From the NCBI RefSeq assembly GCF_963662255.1, contig NC_085049.1, forward strand, positions 59,877,158 through 59,941,157: DNA of 64,000 bases. The letters are read 5' to 3'. Under the pieces are notes generated by a model, which worked only from the letters and a program-made list of their open reading frames with translations, was not told the origin of the DNA and did not search any database. Of the stretch, positions 12,815 to 24,972 are shown piece by piece. Source of the stretch: Cinclus cinclus (Eukaryota > Chordata > Aves > Passeriformes > Cinclidae). Numbering within the stretch: the stretch's first letter is position 1; every line of letters begins with the position of its first letter. A program made the position numbers and the translations under genes.

Positions 12815-14212
12815 CTCAGTCCAGAGCTTTTGCCTCATAACAAGCTCTGTGGGACCAGCTCCAGCATGCAGCTTCCAGAGGATGTTGCTTGTGGGTACAA
12901 GTTCTTGGAAGTGAAGTTCCCCATGCCCCAAGCACAGGTGGTAGCCAAGGCCTGGGGCTAACCTGTGCTGTTCTTTCATGGCTGGCTGGACAGTGCCACT
13001 ACCTTCAGTGGGCTCATTTCACTGCTCCCCAGAAGTGGGTCTGGCTCATGAGTAGCAATGGATTTTCCCAGCCATGACCTGTTGTCCCATCAATCACCGG
13101 AGTGTGTGCCAACAGTCCACATTACTTCTCATGGCACAGGGTCCTCTTCAAAAATCATGCCATAGACTGAAGAACCACAAGCCTGGCAGCAGCCACTGCC
13201 TAACAATTACACTGCCGTCTGGTGGCTTCTTTAGGAGGAATTCCAGGAATTCACAGGAGAGCCCTGCCCTCCATTAGCAGCAGCTGCTATTTGATTATTG
13301 ATCATTATTATTGAATGCCTTTTACAAATCTGTTCTGCCAAGCTGTCTCTTGCTTTTCACTTTTTGTAATCAGCCACCACCTCTGACTGTTGTAGGAGAG
13401 AAGTTGTAGAAGTTACTTTGGCCTCTCTCCTGCAAGGCTCCCCAGCCCTTGTAGTCTGCTTTCCTGCTCTTCCAGTATGGAGGCCTAAGAAAAAACAAAG
13501 CACTGGACACTTGGCAAACCTGTAAAAATTCATGTTCTGATTTCCTTTCTAATGGCTTACATGGAGAAGAGGCCATGAGCTACACAGTGCTCTTGTTTCT
13601 TCTCAGTGATGGGTCCCCAAGGTTACATTTCAACTGTCCTGGTGCAGAGCCCATTTTGCCAGGATGAGTTAGAGCTAGGCAGGAGAAATAGGACTCTAAG
13701 CTTCTACACTGGTTTCTTTCAAGCTTTTTAGGCTGTTCTGAAAATATATTGTGTAATTTAGGAGACTGATGCGATGAACTGAGCACAGGGCCTTCAATTA
13801 CCAATATAAAATTATTCCTTAAGAACATACATTTATTCTGCTTCCGTCAGCTGTTCCAGCAAGGGGTCCCACTGCTCACAGTGAGATTTGACTTTGCTTC
13901 CTTTGACCACAGAGTCCTTGACTGAAGAGAAATGGTTGTGGTCTAGCATTAGGGCTAGCAGACTGACTGCTGGATGGAACGAGAGACACCAGCAAGCAAC
14001 CATACTTGGTTATTGGCTTCCTTGAAACTTGGGTCTATGCAGACATCACCTTTTTGGGCAATTAATGAGGCAAACTGTATAGAAACCTCTCCGTCTGAGA
14101 GGAGTCTGTTTTCACAGGAGTGAAGTGGCTAAGGCAGCGCTGTCCGCTGTGCATCTCTGGCAGCTTGGCCTTGTAGTAGAGTCAGTTTACTGTTATGGGC
14201 CACAGTATGGGA
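12815..14212 (+). pseudogene. Partial SERHL pseudogene (exon 2, 3 and 4 relics)
   Basis: Three blocks are clearly homologous to the intact gene downstream. About 12820-13035 matches the 5' flank and exon 2 of SERHL (compare 16090-16315), with the phrase CAAGGCCTGGGG shared exactly and the start ATG lost. About 13054-13105 matches exon 3, starting at GCAATGGATTTT. 14168-14212 matches exon 4, including CACAGTATGGG of the nucleophile elbow, but with two TAG codons in frame and the donor destroyed. Exon 2 is out of frame. The intron between the first two blocks is reduced from 71 to about 18 bases yet keeps its donor-side sequence, and the exon 3 to exon 4 spacing (about 1.06 kb) equals that of the real gene (1.07 kb). 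So it arose by DNA duplication, not retroposition. No relics of exons 5-12 were found; the copy stops at the SERHL CpG island. Confidence 0.8.
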
Positions 14213-14499
14213 GGGTGACTTGTCCCTGAAGCAACACAATTTCAGCAAGCGTTAGGAGTTCAGAAGAGTCTTTCTATCAGAGAGTGACAGAAGTTCAGTG
14301 TTAGTGTCAAGCGCTGGGTCTCTTTGATGTCAATATGAAGCTCCTGGGTCACAGTTAAAACACCTCACACTGTGTCACCACAGTGCAGGCAGTTTCCATC
14401 ACCAGTAATGTGTCTTCCGGAGGCAGTCAAGGATGCAGCCATAACTCCTTGATTTCGACACCTCAGAGATTCCCATCACGCCCAGGAGTTTGTTGGCAG

Positions 14500-15010
14500 C
14501 TCCAGACCCCGCAGTCACCGTAAAGTCCCCGTTCCTCTCACCGAGCCCGGCGCGGGCAGAGGCGGGGGCGGAGGCCGGGGCGCCCCAGGGAGGCGGGCAG
14601 CGGGGCGGTGCAGCCGGCCCGATCTGCCCTGCCCTGCTCGGCCCGGCCCGGCCCCGCCGCCTCTGCTCAGCCGGCCCGGCCGCACGGAGCGGTAGGAGGG
14701 GGCCGGGGCGCCGCGGGAGGGCGGTGAGGGGACAGGGGGCCGGGCGGCGCCCCGGGAGCTGCTCTCGGCGCCGGCCGGGTTCGGTCTCCGGGCAGCCCTT
14801 CCCCGGGGCCGGGAGCAGGACCGGGCACCGGGCGCTCCAGGGCGCCCCGAGGCGAAGGCCCGGCTGTAGCGGCGCCTCCGGCCGGCTCAGGGAGGCCTCA
14901 CCCCGGGGCCGGGGGTACCCCAGGGCCGGAGAGCCCCGCTGGCCCGGGCAGAATTGCCTGGGGAGGGCCGTCAGGCTCTGCCAGGAGCCCTCAGGATAGG
15001 GCAGGTCCAT
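14500..15010 (+). promoter_or_regulatory. CpG island, likely SERHL promoter and untranslated first exon
   Basis: A GC- and CpG-rich block lies about 1.2-1.7 kb ahead of the first SERHL coding exon. Plus-strand donors that could end a non-coding exon include GCG then GTGAGG (exon end 14723) and GCG then GTAGGA (near 14690). Coding homology starts only at 16168, so the exon in the island is probably untranslated. The choice of donor is not settled from sequence. Confidence 0.55.
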
Positions 15011-16167
15011 GGTCACACCGTGGACAGTCAGCCCACTGTTGTTTGTCAGGATCCGGCCCGGAGAGGGCGGCTGGGATCAGACAGAGCCCCGTGATCAGCA
15101 GGCAGGGCCACGGCTGCTGGGGCGGGGGCGTTGCTGATGGAGACCGGCACTCCTGCAGCACTGCTCCAGCTGGTCCTGGGCCAGGCTTAAACCCACTCGT
15201 GGGGAACCCCAGGCTTGGCTGATTGGGACCGTCGGGGCCCTGACAGCAGCCTACCCCCTCTGTCCTCACTCCTTAGAGAGGTATGGGCTTAAGAGGGACT
15301 TGCTGGAGAGCGATTTAATTGCTGTGCGGTCTCAGAGAGCTATTTAAGGGAGCAGATACGCAAGACAAGTCACTTGGAAGGGGATATGACGTGAGAGACT
15401 TGAGGATAGGGACAGTCGGGTTGCCCATGGCTTGGGGGTAAAAGGGAAATGTTTAAACCACCATTGGAAGGTCGCCAAAGGCTGGGTTCACTCAGGAGCT
15501 GGCGCTTGAGCAAGGGTCAGTGATTGCCAGGTAGATGAGATGGTTTGAGGTTGAGCAAGTGCCTGGCAGGCTGTGGGCCCATATCCCATGCGAAGGTCCC
15601 TGGTCCTGAGGGGTGCACAGGCAGGTGGCAGCACTGACCTGCTGTGTAGCATAGAGCCAGCTGCTCTTGCAAATGTGCCAACCAAGGGTGTGAAAGAGAA
15701 GCACCAAGGGAAAAGAGGGCCGGGTGGTAACAGTCTAATGCTGGAGGCAGCATCCTTATTCCCCAGATTTTCTTTCTGGTCCAGGACAGGTGCCTGGCTG
15801 ACTGCAGCTAGCTGGGGGAATTCTGCATGGTTCCCTCTTGCCATAGCTCCTGTGCCTTCTGGTCGGGTTGCAGCTGCTGCAGAGACAGAGAGAAGGCTTT
15901 CTCCTCCTCGGCAGGGAAAGCTTATTTCTTCCTAGGAGCATAGCTAGTACGTGCTGGGAGGAGGATTCCCCAAACAGGCAGTCAGGAATGGCAACTTGGG
16001 ATGTTGAACAGGGAGCTACAAATCAGCAAGCTGCTAATTAAGACCACAGGAGACTGGTGAGTTACTACAGACCTGTATTACTCTTTTCAGAGCTCTAGAC
16101 CATTAACAAGACCCCTGGGACCTACTCCAAGTACGTGACTCTCCAAGGACATCACCCTGTTTTAGGC

Positions 16168-19100
16168 ATGTTCTCAGAGTTGAAGTTCCCTGTGCCCTGG
16201 GGACATGTGGCAGCCAAGGCCTGGGGACCCTCGGAGGGACACCCTGTGCTGTGTTTGCATGGCTGGTTGGATAATGCCAACACCTTTGACAAGCTCATTC
16301 CACTGCTCCCCAGAGGTAGGTCTGACTCATCAGGATGGCTTGTGCTGTGTGGCTGGGCTGCATATCTGATACTCTTTCCCTTTCAGGTTGTTATTATGTT
16401 GCAATGGATTTTTCTGGCCATGGTTTGTCATCCCACCGACCTGCAGGCTGCCCCTACCATTTCCTGGACTATGTGACCGATGTGCGCCGCGTGGCAGCAG
16501 GTGGGTAGTTGAAGGAACCCTCGAGGGAGTGCTTGTGAAGGGGGTGCTCTATTAGTCCTGCTCTTTCCAACAAGCGAGCAGCATTTTCTGCCAGGAGAGG
16601 AATCAGTTCCCCCTGCTTCTCAGTTTGATGTTAGGCAGTGCTTTGTGATTGAATAAGCATCCCTCTTTCTCACTGTTTTGGGAAGAAACTGGGTGTTTCT
16701 GAAGTGTTTCTATACTAAAAAAGCAGTAGTGGTGAAGTGGTGGATGCAGCTAAATAGTTTTGCCAGACTGGCTTTTTGTAAGCAGTCAGTGACCCCTAAC
16801 CGGTGTTAGGTGCAAGTTGGAAACTTCTGGTTCTCCCTGATGGCAGTTTGCTACTGGCTTTAGTATCACACAAAGAAATCTGAAAGTCAAAGTGTCTTGT
16901 ACTCCCCAAAACTCTTGATGTAACTGTCTATCTGTATACCTTGGCATGCGTGTTTTACATTCCCCATTCAGTACACAAAAGAGCCTCTAGAAGCTCTCAG
17001 ATGTTACAGAGAGTAAACACCATCTTTCAGAGTGGTATATGTCAGATGGGCAGCACTGATAAAGCTGTATTCTCCTATTTTCCACTCCCAGAGTGCCCTA
17101 AAAACGGACTGAAGATCCTGATGTGCTAAATGGTGCAGAAAGCTTTCACTTGGAATCATACTTTCCTCAGTGCAGCAGACCTGGCTCTGTGTCCTCACAC
17201 GTCTTGCAGAATGCCCTGCAAGATGCTCTGTCAGGGTTTCTCTCTTCTACCAGATGCTACCCAGTCAGGCTCCTCTGCTTCTTGCCAGTCTCATCCATGT
17301 CTGGCAGTGAATGGGACTTTGCTGGAGTTTGTTGGACACACAGAGAGAGCTTGAGAGCTATATGACTTAACTACCATGGGAATGAGGTGATGAATGCTCT
17401 TTTTCTTCAAAATCGGCCTACTTAGCTGCTTAGTTTCTGGATTAAGAACCAAATGTGGCACTGCAAAAGCCCTCCTGAGAGAAAGAGCCCATGTTTGCAG
17501 TGAAGCAGCAAGATGTTGCTGCTCTGGTTTCTAACGTAGTACTGTCTGTTTTTCTCTGTTGCCATTTAAGCCTTGCAGTGGAGACGGTTCACCCTGATGG
17601 GTCACAGTATGGGTAAGTGGCTCTAGTCCTTGTAAAATGTGAGATTAGTAGAAAGTAGTAGATAATTAACTTCCAAGCCATGCTGCTGGGAGCTGAGTTG
17701 GAATGCTTATTATATTATGCAAAGTACGAGGTTCTTGCTTGATTGATTCAAAAATCTGTGCCCGTATTTGAAATGCCTGTTTTCAAGAACCTGCAGTACA
17801 GACAGTGGTTATTCTTGCTGTGAGTATTTCCCCCACTCACAGGAGGGAACAGTGATTGGCAAAGAGGGGTGGTCTCTGAAGGAGAATCCACAGAAGGCCT
17901 TCCTGCCTGGTCCCCACAAAGCCTGGGAATGACAGCCCATTTGGTGGGCTATAAAGCTGGCTGAGGGGAACTGGATGCCAGGATCCATCCCTTTAAGCTT
18001 GGAGTATGATTTGATTTTGCCACAATTTGGAGTTTGCTCCCCAGGCCTGCTCTCATCACAGCTAACAGGACCTGCACACCAAGGCATTTTAAACAGTAAC
18101 TCCTCCTTGGCCTTTGCTGCCTGAGGGAGGTGGGAATGGCACAAGATGGGGAATACAGCAGGTCAACACCCCTAGTCTCTGCCTGCATGTTGCAGGCTGG
18201 GAGAGCTCTCCTCTGTACTGGAGTTTTGTCCCACAGTACAATGCACATTTTTATTTTTCTGAGGCAGTTGCTGCTGTGGGGAAGGCAAATTTCTGTTACC
18301 CGGAGCTGTTCTGTGCATTCCTGAGCACCCTTTTCTCTTTTGCAGGTGGGGCTGTGGCAGGAATGGTAAGTAAAGCATAATTTCTTCATGGGGTTGTGAT
18401 TTCTGCAGCTGCAACAACAAATGGGAGAGGAATGAAGGGACAGGTCTGGATCTCAGGGGAGGAGAGGCCGTTCCCTGACCTACTCCCATGCAGCAGGATA
18501 AAGACATCACTCAGTGCTCAGCTTTTCATTCTCTTATTGTTTCATTTCTCCTCAGTTCTGTTTCCTTTACCCTGAGATGGTGGACAAGCTGATCCTGCTG
18601 GAAAGTCTTGGCTTTCTTCTAGCTCCAGAGGTTAGATCTCATGTGTCCTTCCCTTTTTTAAAATACTAAATAGATTTTTTTCTTTCCCTCACCTGTTCAG
18701 AGAAAACACTGATGTGACCACTTCCTGGCAGGTCACACAAGTCCCAGGGCTCTTCCTTTTGGCAGGCACTGATCTGCTCCTTGTTGCACAGACTGAAGTC
18801 TGTCCTTAGGGTGGCCCTTGGGGCACACTTGGTAGAGCTCCACATCCTGCAGTCCCTTAGTCCCTGGAATTTGCTTGTCTGTGTCAAGCCCTTGTACAAA
18901 GGAAACTGGAACTTCTGTCCAGGCAACTTCCAGCTGAGGTTTTTTTTTTGCCAACAGCTTGTTGGGGGATCTGGGTACAAGGTTGGCAGATTTCTTTTTC
19001 TGTTCTTGGCAGTTCATAAAGCTACGTTCCCAACTTTCCATCATTGATATCAATGCTGGAGCTTTTGCTGGCAGTAGTGGGCCAGAAGACCTGTCAGTCT

Positions 19101-22100
19101 AACATAAAATACCGAATTTTGGAGAGTTGTCGTCAACTCAGAAGTGAGGTAGGAAGGGTTAGAAAAGATGGCAAGGATAAAAAGTTAGTAAATTCATTAC
19201 AGCAGTATTAATGTTCTCTTCTCCCAAAAATGGGCATTTTTAATAAGATATCCATAACTGGTACCAGTTCTGAGGGATGTTGAAGGGTGAAATTCCCTCT
19301 TCCACTCTCCAATAAGGGGTAAAACCATTCAAAAGAAAGGGGTTACTCCTCTGCCTCTCTGTGTTTCAGGACACTGAGGCATGGCTGAAATCAAAACGGA
19401 GGGTGATTGACAGACTACTCAGTCTGGAGGCAAAGCAGCAAACTCCCAAAGCACGGAGCCCCGAAGCAGCATTGCAGAGGTGGGTTCCCTTCCATCCTTT
19501 TTGTTTACTGCCTGCCCTCACCTTGACAGAGTTACAGCTGCACAAATGAGAAAGGAAAACTGTCCCTGCATTTTGCCTTTCAAGTCCTCTTCTGGAATCC
19601 CAGCAAAACCTTTTGCTTCTGCAGCCAGAAACTGCTTCTTCTTGCTCCTTTCTGAAGCAGCCTGCGAGCTGTCACCTTGTCATGCCATTTTTGCTTCACT
19701 TCCTCCTTTTTCCCAGCATCACAATCTCTCTGCCATGTCTCCCTCAGGCTTTTAGAAGCAAACAGCCATCTGACAGCAGAGGGTGGGGCAATCCTGCTGC
19801 AGCGAGGAGCAACTGAGACACCCGCTGGTAAGGAGCTGTGTGGTGCTGGGACATTGCTGGGTGTGGGAAGGGACTGGTGCCAACAGCCATTGTCTTCTGC
19901 AGGGTACAGGGTGCCCTAGCTATAGATTTACACAGCCTAAATGGGATCAATTAAGTCTGGAGACAGAGTTCTCCATTCCCAGCAACTGGGCTTGGTGCTC
20001 AAATCCTAGAACAGCTAAAGAAAACCAATTTTAAAAAGAAGTGTGAATTATTCCTATTCCTCCCATCTCAAAAAGGCTTAGGCAGACCCCAAAAGTGAGT
20101 TAAAACAGAACAACTCCTGCTCCTATGAAACATAAAAATCTTCTATTTTTCATTCCAGGACTGGTGTATAACAGAGACATGAGAGCCCGTATGGTAAGCA
20201 CTGCTTTTCTGATGTGCTCCCTGCTGCTTTGGAGTCCTGAGCTTACAGAATACTCAGACAGATGATGCCTGCTTACTGAGCTAGGCCCTGCCTGCACCCA
20301 GCCACTTTATGCTTCCCCAATTCCCACATGTCCTTTAAATGCTGCCTTTTAAAAAGCCTGCATTTGATCATTGATTTAGCTTACAGAGTCACTGGAAAAT
20401 GTTACCATTTGTTTTTTCAGAAGTTCCTCTGCCACAGGGCCTCCTGGTTACATTTTCCTGCTATTGTAACTGTTCAGGCAGATGGATGGATGCTTTCTAT
20501 CACCTTCTTTGACAGATGACCTGAATAAGAAGGGGAGTGGAGCAAAGTCCTTAGGTTTAGTATTTTGATAGTTTTGTGCCACTTTTGAGCAAATAAGGCT
20601 GCCTTTACCTGTGCTACTGCCAGATATGGAAGCCAGGGTAATGCACTCTCTCCTTTTTAGTAAAAGGATTTTTAAAGCTTTTCTCTGAGATCATTCCCAT
20701 ATGTACTGCAGCCCAGCAGGCAATGTTGTTGGCAGCCCTGAAACACAGGTGGACAGAAGAAGCCTTTGCAGAGCCAGCTAACTCCTGTGTGCAGCCTGGA
20801 TGCTTGTCATGTCCCAACGTGGAAGCTTCAGGGCCACAGTTACTTCCACCTTCAGAGCCACTTGTGCAGGAGGGCTTGGGGACACCCTCTGCCCCCAGCT
20901 GCTGTCCCTGACCTTTGCCACTTTGTCTCTCTTTGCACCTGCAGCAGAGTCGAGAGTTCTTCACGGTGGAGCAGTGTGTGAAGCTCCTGCAGAAGATCCA
21001 GGACCGTGTTCTCATAATTGTGTGAGTGAGGCACAAACCATACCAACCCTTGCTGTCTCCCTCAGTGGAAAGAATGAAGGTTAGGAAGAAGTCCTCCACT
21101 ACCCCTTCCTCTGCACCAGTCATCCAGACTTTTGGCCAGCTGGTGGAATAGTACAACTTCACATGTGAGAAGTATTTTCCAGTTGCCCACCACTGCCCTG
21201 GGTTGGGCAGGCTCCTGGAGAAGGCAGAGAGCAACTGGAACATCCTCCCAGCCTGTCACTCTATTTTCAGGCTGGGACTCCCTGGTGCAAGGCTGACTGA
21301 GGAAATATTAGTCCTGCTCCATCTTCCCCAGCCTCTTGGCTTCACCATTCCACCTCATAACTTTCCATTCCTTGGCACTACAGCAAGGGGCCATCCTGGC
21401 AAATGTGACCCTTCACACCTACTTGCTATCCTCCTGATCTGACTCTACCCCAGTCAGCAACCCAGCCTGCCCCCTTCTCCAGGCCCCAAAAACCTCTTGC
21501 CTGAGCAAACAGGTGAAACTACAGCAGTCTCCATCTGCTGCAGCTGCTCCTGAAGCCCCTGGTCTGACTGAGCTCCTGCAAGCTCCCTCCTGTGGCAAGC
21601 AGCTCTGGGGACATGGCCAGTGGCTTGCAGAGTCCCACAAGCTGTTAAGCTGTCTGCACAGCTTGTTCTGTGAGTCGTTCTTTGCCTTTTCCCATCTCCT
21701 TGGAGGGCAAGGTGTGCAGGGCTCTGTTAAACAGAGGTGCTGTTAAAAGATTGTCTAGAAAACAAGAGGAAGCACTAGCAGTTGAGAAAAGAGGTGCACT
21801 TCTGGCTTCTCTGATCTGTTTTAGTATCATAAGAGGTTCAGGTTGTTCCTGTTTGTCCAGAAATGTAACATTGTGATGAGCTTAAGTCCTCTGGGCCATA
21901 GAAATGCCTTTGAGCCTGGGATGTCTGCTTGTTCCATCACCAGCACAGTAGGAGACAGTATGATCTTAGCTCTGCAGGAGATCTAATGCTGACTTCTCCA
22001 GCACAACTGCCTTGGCACCTCCCTCTCTGAGCAGGGCATAACCTGGTTAAATAAGCAGCAAGGAGAGCCATAAGGGACTGAGGGAAGGGATGTGGAAACT

Positions 22101-22992
22101 CTAAGCAAGGAAAAAGTTAATAGCAGAAGGTAGAAAGGGGCAGGGAATGATGTTCTCAGACCAGTTACAGAGCCAGCCCTAGAAGGACAATATTTAGCCA
22201 GTCTCCACCCTGATACCACTAGGCAGTCACCCAAGGTTTTACACAGATAGTTTATAGAAAATAGCTGCTTAGCCAAGCTGTGAGGTGCACTCTGACTACC
22301 ACGTATGACTCTGTCATCTGCTGTTTGCAAGCAGCCTGGAAAGAACAGTTGGGTCTGTCACCCTGCTGTCTTGGAGACACTGCTTCTGCCCAGGACAGCC
22401 ACAAAGACAAATGGAGGCATAATGGGTGCTGTACTGAGCCTCACTGCTCTTTTTCAGATCACAAGATGGACTCTTGGTACCACACAACCTACCCAGCAGA
22501 AATCACTTTGTGAAAGCCCTGCAGGAGGCATTTGAGTCTACCCTCAAAGAGGTGAGAGCAAGCTTCATCCTTGCACCTTGATTTGCCACCAGCCTGGGAA
22601 GCAGCTGACCTTGGTGGACACCCTCCACTAGGTCATTTGTCCTGAAGAGCACAGCCCTCACATGGGCTGGGGGGTGGAGTGGGGGGAGGAAGACAACTTT
22701 GTTCCCACTGCTAGAGTCCCAAGTTAGTACTGCCCTCTGGACCCAGCTCTTCCCTGGTTCTCCTATCTCTCTCCTGCCTCACTTGCCCTGTCCCTTCCCG
22801 TGAGTGTCACACAGCAAGCAGTGTTTGCCTGAGGGAACACTTTCCTGGTCCACATCTTGTGTCCTTTCCTTCCAGCACATCCAGATAGCCGAAGTGCCTG
22901 GGAGTCATTTTGTGCACCTGAACGAGCCCAAGGTGGTATCTGGGATCATCAGCAACTTCCTGACAGCGCAGAACACCAGGGCCAGACTCTAG
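16168..22992 (+). CDS. SERHL: Serine hydrolase-like protein (alpha/beta hydrolase)
   Basis: Eleven coding exons: 16168-16315, 16387-16500, 17571-17612, 18346-18365, 18556-18630, 19370-19479, 19748-19827, 20159-20193, 20945-21021, 22458-22551, 22876-22992. All have GT-AG borders and compatible phases and give 303 residues; mammalian SERHL2 is about 314. The protein is an alpha/beta hydrolase. It shows HGWLDN (31-36) at the oxyanion region, [10 protein letters not shown] (55-64), and the nucleophile elbow GHSMG (98-102, Ser100). The PGSH motif near the C-terminus carries the likely catalytic His276; Asp237 may be the acid. The family is placed in peroxisomes and cytosol, and its physiological substrate is poorly known. 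I chose the ATG at 16168 because homology begins right after it and an acceptor (TTTTAG) lies two bases before it; a start in an upstream exon is not excluded. RRP7A follows tail to tail. Confidence 0.92.
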
Positions 22993-23666
22993 GAAGCCCT
23001 CACAGCTGCAGCGGTCCAGGATAACTGGGAGTTAACAAGCAAGCTCCAGAATTGTCACCATTCCTACCTCGCATCCAACATCAAATTGTGATAATCTTTC
23101 CTCTGCTTAGCTCACTGCAGGGTGGAAACAGGTGTGCGAGGGGTTCTCTGAAGGAGAGCTGAGCAAAGTATCTCATTTACCAAAGGGAGAAGGAATCCTT
23201 GCTCTACTTCTAGCTCTGTGAGTTCAGGGATAGAGGCCCAGAGTGGCCTTCCCCTTGGCTTACTCCAAACTTGCACCCTGAAACAGAGCAGAACACAGGC
23301 AGAGAGGCATCCTCTGTGATAGCAGCAGCACCACCAGCTTTGGCTCTGCAAGAGAGGTGGCTCATCTTGCTTGCTCCCTGAGGATGGTGTGGACAGGCTG
23401 CTCCCAGGATTTAAACTGCTGAAAGACAAGAAAAATGTTCTGCTTCTCTGGTTACTGCCACAGACACCTGAGCTCAGAGGGCCTCAGTGTCTCTGTTCCA
23501 GTGTGAGAGCTACTGTTTTTTTTTTTAAGAATCGGCTTAAGTAAGAGCTCACCTCTGCAGAGAAGGCCATTTTAATAAATGCTAGAGAATGTCCCTAATC
23601 CTCTAGCTGAAGCAGCTGGGAGAACTACAAATTATGGCAAAGTTGGCAGAGATGATTTCTGTCTTA

Positions 23667-23672
23667 AATAAA
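23667..23672 (+). terminator. Poly(A) signal of SERHL
   Basis: AATAAA lies about 675 bases after the SERHL stop, followed within 15-40 bases by GT- and T-rich sequence. A second AATAAA at 24458-24463 could serve a longer 3' UTR that would end close to the RRP7A poly(A) site. Confidence 0.65.
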
Positions 23673-24596
23673 GATTAGTGTTCTAATGTTAAGGCTGTCT
23701 TCTTGACTCTATAGGAGAACAAACCTCCTTTCTCTCTCAGGCTGCTCACCCAAGCGGCTAAAATGCGTCTTGGGAGGCAGCAATGTCTGCTTTAGGTAGG
23801 CCATATTAAGGATCTGCCTCCAAGTTAAAATGATGCAAAAAATCCACTGAAGCAGGCATGCTCATCATCTCTGCAAGCAATGCAAAACTGTACATGCAGT
23901 TGGTTTTTTAGGAGAGGGTAAATCCATCTTATTTCAGCTCTCTGGAATTTACCACCACTTCCACCTTACCACCACTTCCACCTCCATCTCCAGCAAGGCT
24001 GCAGGTAGTAAAATAAATGTGTAAAAGCCTGGGGCTGGGTGGGTTACTTCCACCACAGACATACCACTCTGTCCAAAGCTGTACAAATGCTATAGGAGCA
24101 GTACAAAAGCACTGCCCCACACCTAAACATGCCTGCCGTCATCCTTACCTCCCTTCTGTGGGCTCAGGACAGGTCAAGTGGAAACAGGGCGTGGAGAGAC
24201 TGGTTTCTTCTTCCAAACCAGGCTGCTCAAAGTGGCATTTGTTCTTGCAACAGCGCTGGAATATCAGGAATTTTCCATGGCCTGACATGGCTGCAGAGCA
24301 CGCACAGCTGGATGACTGGGGCACTGCAACACTTGGCCAGGGAGGGAGACTCAACAAGAGAAGGGAGTAGGGCTCTGTACCAAACCACTGATCTTTCCTT
24401 GTGGCAACAGGTCACAGTTAGGTTTTTCCTAAAGTCACTTCCCTCCTCCTTCCTTCAATAAAATGTGCAAAGGAGCACCAGGTTACAAGCCATGATTTTT
24501 ACCACCACCCCAGCACACAAGAAGCTGTTTCCCACAGGACACCGAGGGGGTGGGGGTGAGAGAAGCATTCCCAAGATCTGAAAACAGTAGCAGCAG

Positions 24597-24602
24597 TTTA
24601 TT
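24597..24602 (-). terminator. Poly(A) signal of RRP7A
   Basis: TTTATT on the plus strand (AATAAA read leftward) lies about 370 bases beyond the RRP7A stop. It faces the SERHL 3' end, so the two genes converge with little space between them. Confidence 0.6.
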
Positions 24603-24972
24603 TACAGTTCTTCAACCATTCCCTGCCCCTGCAGAGGCTGTGCTAGGTCTATCCCAGTTCTCACCAAGCTTTAGGAGGTGTGTTTTTGAGTGACTGGGAG
24701 ATACAGGTTGTCACAGGATGTGCCTCAGACCCTTGACCTGAGTACCCTGAGAAGTGGTGCCATGGGGCTGAATGACAAAAGAGCAGGAGGATACTGGTGC
24801 AAGTAAAGGGAACTCTCCTCCAGCAGCAGTTGCTGGGATCTCCCATTTCAGATCCAAGGGTAGAGGCAACCCAAAGCTACTTCAATTCCTCAAAATCCTT
24901 TGGGAAATGGAGTCAGTAGGCATCTCTCCTACCCTCTCCAGCACAGGCGCTTGAGGACCAGCTCACCACAAC

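Noticed and set aside
14399..15016. 205-codon minus-strand frame over the SERHL CpG island
   Set aside because: Arg/Pro/Ala/Gly-rich shadow of GC content with no homology.
15510..15560. Possible SERHL exon 7 relic (short similarity to GTGATTGACAG)
   Set aside because: The match is about ten bases and not colinear with other relics; likely chance.
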